NCBI RefSeq assembly: GCF_048269205.1
Contig: NZ_JBLXJC010000001.1
Location: 1-64,000 of the forward strand
Direction of reading: 5' to 3'
Source of the DNA: Emcibacter sp048269205
GTDB lineage: Bacteria > Pseudomonadota > Alphaproteobacteria > Sphingomonadales > Emcibacteraceae
DNA length: 64,000 nt
In this document: piece after piece, positions 42,311 to 51,257 of the stretch
How positions within the stretch are numbered: the stretch's first letter is position 1
Layout of the letters: every line of letters begins with the position of its first letter
Translations under genes and position numbers: made by a program
The notes under the pieces: generated by a model
The model's input: the letters and a program-made list of their open reading frames with translations, nothing else
What the model was told of the DNA's origin: nothing
The model's database searches: none

Positions 42311-43087
42311 ATGTCCTATGAAATGATTCTGGTGGACCGGAAGGAACCGGTCGGTGTCATCACATTGAATCGGCCCGAGGCCCTGAACGCCCTGAACAGC
42401 CAGTTGATGAATGAAATGACAGAAGCCTTGCGCGGCTTTGAGGCCGATGACGAAATTCGGGCCATCGTGATCACCGGCAGCGAAAAGGCCTTTGCCGCCG
42501 GTGCGGATATCAAGGAAATGCAGTCCAAGGGCTATATGGATGTCTTCAAGGAGGATTTTATCACCGCCAACTGGGAGGAAGCGACCCGGTGTCGCAAGCC
42601 GATCATAGCGGCGGTGGCCGGTTATGCGCTTGGCGGCGGCTGTGAGCTCGCCATGATGTGTGACTTTATCCTGGCGGCCGACAATGCCAAATTCGGGCAG
42701 CCGGAAATCAAGCTCGGTGTGATTCCCGGTGCCGGAGGCACCCAGCGCCTGACCCGCTTTATCGGCAAGTCCAAGGCCATGGACATGATTCTTACCGGCC
42801 GCATGATGGATGCCGAAGAAGCCGAGCGTTCCGGCCTGGTCAGTCGCATAGTATCTGCCGATCAGCTGGTGGAAGAGGCTCTGGCAACCGCGAACAAGAT
42901 TGCCGAACTGTCCCTGCCGTCCGTGATGATCGCCAAGGAATGTGTCAACAAGGCCTATGAGACCACGCTGGCCGAAGGCGTGATGTATGAACGGCGTATT
43001 TTCCATTCCCTGTTTGCCACCGAGGATCAGAAGGAAGGCATGTCCGCCTTTGCGGAGAAGCGCACGCCGGAATTCAAACACAGGTAA
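42311..43087 (+). CDS. Enoyl-CoA hydratase (crotonase family)
   Basis: 258 residues, short-chain enoyl-CoA hydratase type. It would hydrate trans-2-enoyl-CoA in beta-oxidation. GSEKAFAAGADIKEM and ALGGGCELAMMCD form the oxyanion hole and carry one catalytic Glu; the second is in GQPEIKLGVIPGAGGTQRL. Both catalytic glutamates are present, so hydratase rather than isomerase activity is expected. Monocistronic, ended by a strong terminator. Confidence 0.93.
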   Translation: MSYEMILVDRKEPVGVITLNRPEALNALNSQLMNEMTEALRGFEADDEIRAIVITGSEKAFAAGADIKEMQSKGYMDVFKEDFITANWEEATRCRKPIIAAVAGYALGGGCELAMMCDFILAADNAKFGQPEIKLGVIPGAGGTQRLTRFIGKSKAMDMILTGRMMDAEEAERSGLVSRIVSADQLVEEALATANKIAELSLPSVMIAKECVNKAYETTLAEGVMYERRIFHSLFATEDQKEGMSAFAEKRTPEFKHR

Positions 43088-43130
43088 TCATGAAATCCGG
43101 GTATATTTCCGGCGAAATCCAATGTCAGAA

Positions 43131-43153
43131 AAGGCGGTTTGGCCGCCTTTTTT
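43131..43153 (+). terminator. Rho-independent terminator of the enoyl-CoA hydratase gene
   Basis: AAGGCGG (43131-43137) and CCGCCTT (43143-43149) form a 7-bp stem with a 5-nt loop followed by TTTT. Confidence 0.85.
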
Positions 43154-43216
43154 ATGGCGGACGTGGTTTTTTGCCGGGAATCGGGCTAAAATAGTTCCGG
43201 AAGGGTGAAAAGCTTG

Positions 43217-43245
43217 TTGACCTGACCCACGGGCATGTTTATAAG
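43217..43245 (+). promoter_or_regulatory. rpsT promoter
   Basis: TTGACC (43217-43222), exactly 17 bp, then TATAAG (43240-43245): the best sigma-70-type match in the window, as suits a ribosomal protein gene. It gives a leader of about 115 nt before rpsT. Confidence 0.75.
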
Positions 43246-43368
43246 CCACGACTTGAAAATTAATCAAAAAGTTTTGAGGCTGGCGATTCTCCGGTTTCCC
43301 CGATACAGGGTTTGTACGGGATAACATGATGCAGAATGCCGCCTCCAAGGAAAGATAAGGTTTACCTG

Positions 43369-43635
43369 ATGGCAAATACTTTACAGGCCAAAAAACGAGT
43401 TCGTCGTAACGCAAGAAAAACTGAAGTCAACAAAGCACGGCGCAGCCGGATCCGCACTTTCGTCAAGAAAGTGGAACTGGCTCTTGATGCCGGTAATGCT
43501 GATGAAGCTCGCAGTGCTTTCCTCAAAGCACAGCCGGAGCTGATGCGCGGTGTAACCAAAGGTGTTATGCACAAGAAGACAGCTTCCCGGAAAGTTTCCC
43601 GGCTGGCAAAACGTTTGAAAGCCATTTCTGCCTGA
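43369..43635 (+). CDS. rpsT: 30S ribosomal protein S20
   Basis: 88 residues, highly basic. MANTLQAKKRVRRNARK and KGVMHKKTASRKVSRLAKR are S20 signatures. The ATG at 43369 is the family start. It stands alone between a strong promoter and a strong terminator, upstream of dnaA, an order common in proteobacteria. Confidence 0.98.
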   Translation: MANTLQAKKRVRRNARKTEVNKARRSRIRTFVKKVELALDAGNADEARSAFLKAQPELMRGVTKGVMHKKTASRKVSRLAKRLKAISA

Positions 43636-43686
43636 GGCATCCGAGTCGCGGATTGCCCGGCTGAAAAAGGTTCCGGAAACGGTTTG

Positions 43687-43720
43687 AAAAAGCCGCACCC
43701 TAGGGGGTGCGGCTTTTTTT
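43687..43720 (+). terminator. Strong Rho-independent terminator of rpsT
   Basis: AGCCGCACCC (43691-43700) pairs perfectly with GGGTGCGGCT (43705-43714), with A and T runs on either side (TTTTTTT after). A tight 4-nt loop. Confidence 0.95.
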
Positions 43721-43881
43721 ATGATCGGTCGCAATCGAAGGTCGGCAACCTGGTCCGACAATCCCGACCTTTGATGACCTGATTTCCGGCAGGCTACTAC
43801 ATCTTGTGGATGACTCCCAAGTCAAGCCATATAGGGAGAATTTATTTTCATTTGGGAGCATCGAATCAGTTGACCGCTGCA

Positions 43882-43988
43882 GCCCCGTAAAGGTACGCTT
43901 GTATTTCCCGCTAAGGTCGGGGCAACCGCATGAAGGTGGTAATAATTAACGGCACCGCCAGGGCCTTTAAAAAACGCCGTCTTCATGC
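43882..43988 (+). ncRNA. Candidate structured RNA in the rpsT-rhodanese spacer
   Basis: The 395-bp spacer 43721-44115 holds no gene, but its centre is structured. GCCCCG (43882-43887) pairs with CGGGGC (43918-43923). GCATGAAG (43928-43935) pairs perfectly with CTTCATGC (43981-43988), and directly inside it ACGGC (43949-43953) pairs with GCCGT (43976-43980). The strand is not determined. It matches no RNA I know (not tmRNA, SRP, 6S or RNase P core motifs). Near 43805-43813 there is a single DnaA-box-like TGTGGATGA. Confidence 0.3.
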
Positions 43989-44079
43989 AGACATACCTTC
44001 GAAGCCGGGGGTATTTTCTCGATATTGAGTTGTGAACCGTTCGTTTAGGACGGCAAGAGAGTTTTGATTTTTTAACGGT

Positions 44080-44094
44080 CCGGATATGATCCGG
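44080..44094. repeat. Perfect 6-bp inverted repeat upstream of the rhodanese gene
   Basis: CCGGAT and ATCCGG flank ATG at 44086-44088, an alternative but less likely start of the rhodanese gene. It is about 22 bp before the chosen start, and a hairpin here could affect translation. Confidence 0.35.
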
Positions 44095-44115
44095 AGGCAT
44101 GTGGGTAAGGAAAGA

Positions 44116-44535
44116 ATGGCGGGATTTGCCGGAGACGTTTCTGTGACGGAAGCCTGGGAGGCGCTGGAGAAAAATCCCGATGCGGTTCTGGTCGATGTCA
44201 GGACCGATGCCGAATGGAATTTTGTCGGTATCAGCGATCTGAGCTCTCTGGACAAATCATCAGTCCTGATCAGCTGGCAGATCTATCCGTCCATGCAAAT
44301 CAACAGTGAATTTGTCGCCATGATGCAGCAACAGGGAATCGGGACAACCGATCCGGTCTATTTTCTGTGTCGCTCCGGTGTGCGTTCCCGGGCGGCGGCG
44401 GAGAAAGCGACGGCTGAAGGTTATCAGGCCTGTTACAATATCGCAGGGGGATTCGAGGGGGATCGGGATCAGAATAATCACAGGGGCAGATTGAACGGAT
44501 GGAAGGCGGCGGGGCTTCCATGGATTCAACAGTAA
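44116..44535 (+). CDS. Rhodanese-domain protein
   Basis: 139 residues, a single rhodanese domain. The active-site Cys is Cys85 in FLCRSGVRSR, the six-residue loop typical of sulphurtransferases. VLVDVRTDAEWNFVG is the CH2A motif. It ends NGWKAAGLPWIQQ. It can carry persulphide sulphur; a physiological acceptor is not known. ATG 44116 has AAGGAAAGA upstream; ATG 44086 would overlap an inverted repeat. It lies 9 bp before dnaA, so the two are probably co-transcribed. Confidence 0.9.
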   Translation: MAGFAGDVSVTEAWEALEKNPDAVLVDVRTDAEWNFVGISDLSSLDKSSVLISWQIYPSMQINSEFVAMMQQQGIGTTDPVYFLCRSGVRSRAAAEKATAEGYQACYNIAGGFEGDRDQNNHRGRLNGWKAAGLPWIQQ

Positions 44536-44544
44536 GGGGAAGAA

Positions 44545-46026
44545 ATGCACAATAACAAGGGGTTAAAGTCGGGTTTTGGTGCTGAAGCTATGGGAAGCAA
44601 TATGGAATTCCAGTGGTCCCGCGTCCTGGAGCGGCTGAAAGCCGAGTTCGACGAAGGTGTTTATAACAGCTGGTTCAAGCCTTTGGCCCTGGTGAATGTG
44701 GACGAGGGATGTGCCGTGATGGCCGCTCCCACGCGCTTCATGCGCAACTGGCTGCAGTCCAACTATGCAGAGCGGATCAGACTTGCCTGGAGCAAGGAAA
44801 ACCCAGATGTAACCGATATCAGTTTCATTGTCCTTTCCGGCTTCAAGTCCCCGGATCAGGGCAGCCTGCTGGATAATGACGAGCAGGACGAGAATGAAAC
44901 CAATTCCCCGAAAGTGAAAAAGAGGGCCCCGTCCAGGGCAGCGTCAAAAGCCGCGGCGTCTTCCGATACCCGTGTCGTGCAGAATAATGGCGGCAGTGAA
45001 TTCGGCGCGCCTCTTGATCCCCGTTTTACCTTTGACTCATTTGTGGTCGGCAAGTCCAACGAGCTCGCCTATGCGGCTGCCAGGCGCGTGGCGGAAAACA
45101 CCGCGGTGCATTTTAATCCGCTGTTCCTCCATGGTGGCGTGGGGCTCGGCAAGACCCATCTGATGCATGCCATTGCCTGGGCCAACAAGCAGATGTTTCC
45201 GGAACGCCGGGTGGTTTACCTGTCTGCGGAACAATTCATGTACCAGTTCATCAGCTCGATCCGTTTCAAGGACACCATGTCCTTCAAGCAGAAGTTCCGC
45301 TCTGTGGACCTGCTGATGATTGACGACCTGCAGTTTATCGCCAACAAGGAATCCACCCAGGAAGAGTTTTTCCATACCTTCAATGCCCTGATCGATCATC
45401 ACCACCAGGTGGTAATCTCCGCCGACCGGTCGCCGACCGACCTGGAAGGTATCGAGGAGCGCATCCGTTCCCGTCTCGGCTGGGGTCTGGTGGCAGATAT
45501 CCACCCCACCGACTACGAGCTCAGGCTCGGTATTCTGCAGCAGAAGGCCAACACGGTTCCCGATGTGGAAATCAAGACCGAGGTTCTGGAATTTCTCGCC
45601 AAGCGCATCACCTCCAACGTGCGTGAACTGGAAGGGGCGCTGAACCGCATGATTGCCCATGCCACCCTGATTGGCCGGCCCATCACCATGGAAATGACCC
45701 AGGAGGTCCTGCAGGATCTGCTCCGGGCCAATGACCGGCGGGTGACCATCGATGAAATCCAGCGCCGCGTGGCCGATTATTTCAACATCCGTCTTTCCGA
45801 TCTTCTGTCTTCCCGCCGGGCGCGGCAGGTGGCCCGTCCCCGCCAGATCGCCATGTATCTGGCCAAGGCGCTCACTTCCAAATCGCTGCCGGAAATTGGC
45901 CGGCAGTTCGGCGGCCGGGATCACACCACGGTCATGCATGCGGTCAAGCGCATTGACGAGCTGCGCCAGACCGATAGCGTGCTCGAAGAGGATATCCTGC
46001 ATCTGGAGCGGATTTTCAGCACCTGA
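44545..46026 (+). CDS. dnaA: Chromosomal replication initiator protein DnaA
   Basis: 493 residues. Domain I (about 20-100, WSRVLERLKAEFDEGVYNSWF), a variable linker, AAA+ domain III with Walker A GGVGLGKT (197-204) and Walker B LLMIDDLQF, and domain IV with the DnaA signature GGRDHTTVMHAV for DNA binding. GGGGAAGAA precedes the ATG. Expression starts upstream, probably with the rhodanese gene. I do not see a cluster of DnaA boxes in the flanking spacers. Confidence 0.98.
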   Translation: MHNNKGLKSGFGAEAMGSNMEFQWSRVLERLKAEFDEGVYNSWFKPLALVNVDEGCAVMAAPTRFMRNWLQSNYAERIRLAWSKENPDVTDISFIVLSGFKSPDQGSLLDNDEQDENETNSPKVKKRAPSRAASKAAASSDTRVVQNNGGSEFGAPLDPRFTFDSFVVGKSNELAYAAARRVAENTAVHFNPLFLHGGVGLGKTHLMHAIAWANKQMFPERRVVYLSAEQFMYQFISSIRFKDTMSFKQKFRSVDLLMIDDLQFIANKESTQEEFFHTFNALIDHHHQVVISADRSPTDLEGIEERIRSRLGWGLVADIHPTDYELRLGILQQKANTVPDVEIKTEVLEFLAKRITSNVRELEGALNRMIAHATLIGRPITMEMTQEVLQDLLRANDRRVTIDEIQRRVADYFNIRLSDLLSSRRARQVARPRQIAMYLAKALTSKSLPEIGRQFGGRDHTTVMHAVKRIDELRQTDSVLEEDILHLERIFST

Positions 46027-46031
46027 CGGAG

Positions 46032-46049
46032 CAACCTTCGGGTTGTTTT
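46032..46049 (+). terminator. Short terminator after dnaA
   Basis: CAACC (46032-46036), a TTCG loop, then GGTTG (46041-46045) and TTTT. The stem is short but carries a stable tetraloop. It lies 6 bp past the dnaA stop. Confidence 0.6.
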
Positions 46050-46265
46050 CAGGCGTTTTTCCGTCCTCCCCGCCCGGACCTTGTCCGGGCTGTCCGACTC
46101 GGCGAAAAACCTTGCAAAAAGACCTTTGACGGGGGCAGCCTGTGTGCTAGTCTCTGACAGGAAAAGAGTGGCAGGGAAAACAGGGGCGGAAGTCACAATT
46201 TGCCGAGGAGTCAAATCCGTTGGAAGCAGACCTGGTTTCGATCGCAAAGGGGAGTAATCCGGCCA

Positions 46266-46295
46266 CACTTTAAATGGTTTGTTTGTCTATATAAT
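46266..46295 (+). promoter_or_regulatory. Candidate dnaN promoter
   Basis: TATAAT at 46290-46295 lies 19 bp upstream of the dnaN ATG, with a weak -35-like TTTAAA at about 46269-46274. The rest of the spacer 46050-46265 shows no gene and no DnaA-box cluster. Confidence 0.4.
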
Positions 46296-46313
46296 GAGAA
46301 GCGCGATTAAAAA

Positions 46314-47435
46314 ATGAAGCTGAATATCGAACGCGGTGCCTTACTTAAATCCCTTGGTCATATCCAGAGTGTCGTTGAACGCCGGAACACCATTCCGATC
46401 CTGTCAAATGTCTTGCTGGAGGGGGAGCAGGGTCATCTGAATCTTGCCGCCACCGACCTTGATCTTGCCATTTCGGAAACTGTGGCGGGGGAAACAGCCG
46501 AGCCGGGCGGTATTACAGCCCCGGCCCATACGCTCTATGACATCATCCGCAAGTTGCCGGAAGGCAGCCAGGTGGAGCTTTATTACGATGTGGATACCCA
46601 GCGGCTGTCCATCAGCGCCGGCCGGTCACGCTTCACGCTTTCCTGCCTGCCGCGGGAAGATTTCCCGGTTATGAACGAAGGCGACCTGCCGATCAATTTC
46701 CGGCTTGCCAGCGTTGACCTGAAAAAACTGATCGACAAGACACGCTTTGCGGTCTCCACAGAGGAAACCCGCTACTACCTGAACGGCATTTATGTGCATG
46801 CCACAACCGATGATGAAGGCGCGCAGGTCCTGCGCGGCGTGGCCACAGACGGACACCGGCTGGCCCGCTTCGACATGGAACAGCCCGAGGGGGCTGTGAA
46901 CATGCCCGGCATTATCGTGCCCCGCAAGGCGGTGGGCGAACTGCGCAAGCTGATTGACGAATATGAGGGCGATGTGGATGTGGCTCTGTCCGAGACCAAG
47001 ATCCGTTTCTCCTTTGCCGATATCGTTCTGACCTCCAAGCTGATTGACGGCACTTTCCCCGATTACACCCGGGTGATTCCTGAGGGCAACGACCGGGTCA
47101 TGGAGATCGACGGCAAACAGTTCGCCGAAGCGGTGGACAGGGTGTCCACCATTTCCACGGACAAGACCCGTTCCGTGAAACTGTCCATCAGCGAAGGAAA
47201 GCTGCAACTGTCGGTCAACAGTCCCGAGCACGGCACGGCGACCGAGGAACTGGGATGCAGCTATAGCGCCGAAGATATGGAAATCGGTTTCAACTCCCGT
47301 TATCTGCTGGATATTCTCGGCCAGATCAATGGCGATATGGCAGAGGTTCTGCTGGCAGATTCCACAGCGCCGACGGTTCTGCGGGATATGACCGATGAAG
47401 GAGCGCTTTACGTCCTGATGCCGATGCGGGTGTGA
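46314..47435 (+). CDS. dnaN: DNA polymerase III sliding clamp (beta subunit)
   Basis: 373 residues, three clamp domains. MKLNIERGALLKSLGHIQSVVERRNTIPIL is the family start (shown here in parts: LNIERGALL, VVERRNTIPIL). RGVATDGHRLAR and the C-terminal YVLMPMRV (clamp end) are present. Holds polymerase III on DNA. Separate promoter from dnaA likely. Confidence 0.98.
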   Translation: MKLNIERGALLKSLGHIQSVVERRNTIPILSNVLLEGEQGHLNLAATDLDLAISETVAGETAEPGGITAPAHTLYDIIRKLPEGSQVELYYDVDTQRLSISAGRSRFTLSCLPREDFPVMNEGDLPINFRLASVDLKKLIDKTRFAVSTEETRYYLNGIYVHATTDDEGAQVLRGVATDGHRLARFDMEQPEGAVNMPGIIVPRKAVGELRKLIDEYEGDVDVALSETKIRFSFADIVLTSKLIDGTFPDYTRVIPEGNDRVMEIDGKQFAEAVDRVSTISTDKTRSVKLSISEGKLQLSVNSPEHGTATEELGCSYSAEDMEIGFNSRYLLDILGQINGDMAEVLLADSTAPTVLRDMTDEGALYVLMPMRV

Positions 47436-47530
47436 GCGATCCCGGCAAGGATGAAATATTGCCGGATGACGGAGCTGGATTCGGGCCTGCCGGTTGCGGT
47501 TTCGTCGTCGGGTATTCCGGAAATAGTTAG

Positions 47531-48730
47531 ATGCTGAAGCAGGACTCTCCGATACTCCAGGAAGAAATCCGATCCCCCCGGGTGGCGGTGGAAAGGCTGC
47601 TTCTGACCGATTTCCGCTCTTACGAGCGTGCGGTGATCGAGCCCGGCGGTCACAATGCGGTGTTCATTGGGCCCAACGGGGCAGGCAAGACAAATCTTCT
47701 GGAAGCGGTTTCCTTTCTGGCGCCCGGTCGCGGGTTGCGGCAGTGTAAACTGTCCCAGGTAACAAAGCTCGGTGCCGGTGGCTCCTGGGCTGTGGCCTCA
47801 AGGCTGGATACACCGGATGGCCAGATGGAGATCGGTACCGGTCTGGCGCCGCGCAGCAGTGCGGCCTCCTTCACCGGTGGCGCAGAAGAGACGCTGGATC
47901 GCCGGATCGTGCGCATCGACGGTGAAACAGTGTCCAGCCCTGCCGTACTTGGCGATTTTGTCCAGCTGATCTGGCTCACGCCGCAGATGGACCGGTTGTT
48001 TCTCGAAGCGGCCTCTGGCAGGCGGCGTTTTCTGGACCGGATTGTCGCGGGCTTTCATCCCGCACATACCCGGGAGGTAAATGCCTTTGAAAAGGTCATG
48101 CGGGATCGCAACCGCCTGCTTTCCGAGGGGTCTGCCGACGCGTCATGGCTTTCGGCCCTGGAAGCGCGCATGGCGGAGCACGGGGTGGCGATTGCCGCAG
48201 CGCGGCTGCAGGCTCTGGATCATCTGGCCGGCGCCATCGAGGTGACCACTTCCAGCTTTCCCCGGGCGCATCTGTCCCTGGACGGCGAACTGGAAAGCGG
48301 CCTCAGGGACCGGCCGGCGGTAGAGATGGAAGACAGCTATGCCGAAACCCTGGCCGGGATGCGCGCGCAGGACAGCCGGGCAGGACGGACCCTGTCGGGA
48401 CCGCACAGGACCGACCTGCTGGTACGGCATGTGGACAAGGATATGCCGGCGGAACTTTGTTCCACCGGAGAACAGAAGGCGTTGTTAATCGGTATTACCC
48501 TGGCCAGTGCCCGCCTGACGGCGCTTCACTTCGGGGCCGCGCCGATCCTGTTGCTGGACGAGGTAGCGGCTCACCTTGATGAGGTACGCCGGGCGTCTTT
48601 GTTTGATGAATTATGGTCCATCGGTTCCCAGGTCTGGATGACCGGGACCGATCGCAGCCTGTTTGACAGCCTGGGGGACCGGGCGGTCGTATATCGGGTG
48701 GACGAGGGCCGGATTGAAAAAGATGAGTAG
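47531..48730 (+). CDS. recF: DNA replication and repair protein RecF
   Basis: SMC-like ATPase that loads RecA at gaps with RecO and RecR. 399 residues. Walker A GPNGAGKTNLLEA, signature STGEQKALLIG, and Walker B ILLLDEVAAHLD. LLLTDFRSYERAVIE is the usual opening, preceded by about 20 extra residues. The order dnaA-dnaN-recF-gyrB is the ancestral one. Confidence 0.97.
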   Translation: MLKQDSPILQEEIRSPRVAVERLLLTDFRSYERAVIEPGGHNAVFIGPNGAGKTNLLEAVSFLAPGRGLRQCKLSQVTKLGAGGSWAVASRLDTPDGQMEIGTGLAPRSSAASFTGGAEETLDRRIVRIDGETVSSPAVLGDFVQLIWLTPQMDRLFLEAASGRRRFLDRIVAGFHPAHTREVNAFEKVMRDRNRLLSEGSADASWLSALEARMAEHGVAIAAARLQALDHLAGAIEVTTSSFPRAHLSLDGELESGLRDRPAVEMEDSYAETLAGMRAQDSRAGRTLSGPHRTDLLVRHVDKDMPAELCSTGEQKALLIGITLASARLTALHFGAAPILLLDEVAAHLDEVRRASLFDELWSIGSQVWMTGTDRSLFDSLGDRAVVYRVDEGRIEKDE

Positions 48731-48783
48731 AAAACAGCGGAAGCGGCAAACGCGCCTCCGTGTAATGGATGAGGGAATATTGG

Positions 48784-51231
48784 ATGTCGGATGAAACGGA
48801 ATTCAGGGATGCAGCCCAGGGTGCGGAAGAATATGGCGCTGAATCCATCAAGGTTCTGAAAGGCCTGGATGCGGTGCGCAAACGGCCGGGCATGTATATC
48901 GGCGATACCGAGGATGGCTCCGGCCTGCATCATATGGTGTTTGAGGTCTCCGATAACGCCATCGATGAATCCCTGGCGGGATATTGCGACAAGGTCCTTG
49001 TTACACTCAATGCCAACGGGTCTGTTTCCGTGCGTGATAACGGCCGCGGTATTCCCGTTGACATCCACGAGGAAGAGGGCGTTTCTGCCGCCCAGGTCAT
49101 CATGACCCAGCTGCACGCCGGCGGCAAGTTCGACCAGAACAGTTACAAGGTGTCAGGCGGCCTGCACGGGGTGGGGGTATCCGTGGTTAACGCCCTTTCC
49201 GATTATCTGGAGCTGAAAATCTGGCGTAATGGCAAGGAACATTTCCTGCGTTTTGAGCGCGGTGAAGCCATTGGCGATCTGGAAATTACCGGGGATGCGG
49301 AAAAGGGTCAAACCGGTACAGAAGTGACCTTCCTGCCTTCTGTGGAAACCTTCAAGAATATCGAATTTGATTTTGGCCGGCTGGAGCATCGTTTCCGGGA
49401 ACTGGCGTTCCTCAACAGCGGTGTCCGGGTCGTGATCCGGGATCACCGGCATGCTGACCCGGTCGAGATCGAACTCTTTTATGAAGGCGGTATCACCGAG
49501 TTTGTCAAATATCTGGACCGCTCCAAAAATGGCCTGATTGACTTGCCGATCACCATTGGCGGAGAGAAAGACGGCATCACGCTGGAATGTGCCCTGCAGT
49601 GGAACGACAGCTATCATGAAAATGTGTTGTGTTTCACCAACAATATTCCCCAGCGGGACGGCGGCACCCATCTGGCCGGTTTCCGGGCGGCTCTGACCCG
49701 AACCATAAATGGTTACGCTAACGAAACAGGTATTGCCAAGAAGGAAAAGGTCAACCTCAGCGGCGACGATGCCCGCGAGGGGCTGACCTGTGTCTTGTCG
49801 GTGAAAGTTCCGGATCCGAAATTTTCCTCACAAACCAAGGATAAACTGGTGTCTTCCGAGGTGCGTCCGGTGGTCGAAAGCCTGCTCAATGAAAAGCTCG
49901 GCCAGTGGTTCGAGGAGCATCCGGCGGACGCCCGCAATATCATCGGCAAGATTGTCGAGGCGGCTGCCGCCCGTGAGGCGGCCCGCAAGGCTCGTGAACT
50001 GACCCGGCGCAAAGGAGTGCTGGATATTTCCTCCCTGCCCGGCAAGCTGGCCGATTGTCAGGAACGCGACCCGGCCAAGGCGGAACTGTTTCTGGTGGAG
50101 GGTGATTCAGCCGGTGGCTCTGCCAAACAGGGCCGGCACCGGGGTAACCAGGCCATTCTGCCGCTGAAAGGTAAAATTCTTAATGTGGAGCGGGCCAGGT
50201 TTGACCGCATGCTGGCCTCTGCCGAGATCGGCACCCTGATTACGGCGCTTGGCACCGGCATTGGCCGGGAAGATTTCAATATCGAGAAGCTGCGCTATCA
50301 CAAGATCATTATCATGACCGACGCCGATGTGGACGGCGCCCATATCCGGACCCTGCTGTTGACGTTCTTCTATCGGCAGATGCCCGAACTTCTGGAAAAG
50401 GGCTATCTTTATATCGCCCAGCCGCCGCTTTACAAGGTCAGTCGCGGCAAGTCTGAAGTCTACCTGAAGGACGATCCGGCGCTGGAGGAATATCTGATCG
50501 GCCAGTCCCTGGAAGAAATGACGCTTGTTCTGGGTAGTGGCGAACAGATTGCCGGCAATGATCTGGCGGATCTGGTGGAAAATGTACGCCAAAGCTGCCG
50601 GGCACTTGGCCGTGTGCCGCAGAAATACAACCGGGAACTGGTTGAGGAACTGGCTATTGTAGGTGGTCTGAACCCGCAGATTCTGGCCGATGACAAAAGT
50701 GCGGAAGAAGCCATTTCCGGGGTTGTCGACCGCATGAATGCCAAGGCCTCTGAAGGAGAGGACAACTGGCAGGGTCGTCTTGACAAGGAAGAAGGCGGCA
50801 TCGTCTTTGCCAATGAAATCCGGGGCATCAAGGATGTTTACCGGATTGACCGGGCCTTCATCGAGTCCGTTGAAGCCCGTCGTCTGGACGAAGTCACCAG
50901 GGCGCGCCGGGATGTTTTTGCCCTTCCCTCCACCATCACCCGCAAGGAAGACCGGCACAATATCTCCCTGCCCAGCGACCTGCTGGGTGTGATCCTGTCT
51001 TACGGACGCAAAGGGCTCTCGATCCAGCGCTATAAGGGACTTGGGGAAATGAACCCCGATCAGCTGTGGGAAACCACTCTGGACCCGGAAGCCCGGACCC
51101 TTCTGCAGGTGAAAGTGGATCACGGTGATACAGCCGATGAAATTTTCACAAAGCTGATGGGCGATGTGGTGGAACCACGCCGCGAATTCATTCAGGAAAA
51201 TGCTTTGAATGTAGCCAATCTGGACGTCTGA
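48784..51231 (+). CDS. gyrB: DNA gyrase subunit B
   Basis: 815 residues. GHKL ATPase domain (DNAIDESLAGYCD, VRDNGRGIPVD, GLHGVGVSVVNALS), transducer, TOPRIM domain (VEGDSAGGSAKQGR, TDADVDGAHIRTLLLTFF) and C-terminal QRYKGLGEMNPDQLWETT. The ATG at 48784 has GAGGGAA upstream; an ATG-like start at 48769 is less likely. Negative supercoiling with GyrA, which is encoded elsewhere. Confidence 0.98.
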   Translation: MSDETEFRDAAQGAEEYGAESIKVLKGLDAVRKRPGMYIGDTEDGSGLHHMVFEVSDNAIDESLAGYCDKVLVTLNANGSVSVRDNGRGIPVDIHEEEGVSAAQVIMTQLHAGGKFDQNSYKVSGGLHGVGVSVVNALSDYLELKIWRNGKEHFLRFERGEAIGDLEITGDAEKGQTGTEVTFLPSVETFKNIEFDFGRLEHRFRELAFLNSGVRVVIRDHRHADPVEIELFYEGGITEFVKYLDRSKNGLIDLPITIGGEKDGITLECALQWNDSYHENVLCFTNNIPQRDGGTHLAGFRAALTRTINGYANETGIAKKEKVNLSGDDAREGLTCVLSVKVPDPKFSSQTKDKLVSSEVRPVVESLLNEKLGQWFEEHPADARNIIGKIVEAAAAREAARKARELTRRKGVLDISSLPGKLADCQERDPAKAELFLVEGDSAGGSAKQGRHRGNQAILPLKGKILNVERARFDRMLASAEIGTLITALGTGIGREDFNIEKLRYHKIIIMTDADVDGAHIRTLLLTFFYRQMPELLEKGYLYIAQPPLYKVSRGKSEVYLKDDPALEEYLIGQSLEEMTLVLGSGEQIAGNDLADLVENVRQSCRALGRVPQKYNRELVEELAIVGGLNPQILADDKSAEEAISGVVDRMNAKASEGEDNWQGRLDKEEGGIVFANEIRGIKDVYRIDRAFIESVEARRLDEVTRARRDVFALPSTITRKEDRHNISLPSDLLGVILSYGRKGLSIQRYKGLGEMNPDQLWETTLDPEARTLLQVKVDHGDTADEIFTKLMGDVVEPRREFIQENALNVANLDV

Positions 51232-51257
51232 TCCACCGACGTCCGGCATCGGCCTTC

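Noticed and set aside
43721..44115. Replication origin upstream of dnaA
   Set aside because: Only one imperfect DnaA box (43805-43813) was seen, with no AT-rich unwinding tract or cluster. Alphaproteobacterial origins often lie elsewhere.
46027..46313. Replication origin between dnaA and dnaN
   Set aside because: No DnaA-box cluster visible; a terminator and a promoter-like element explain the spacer.
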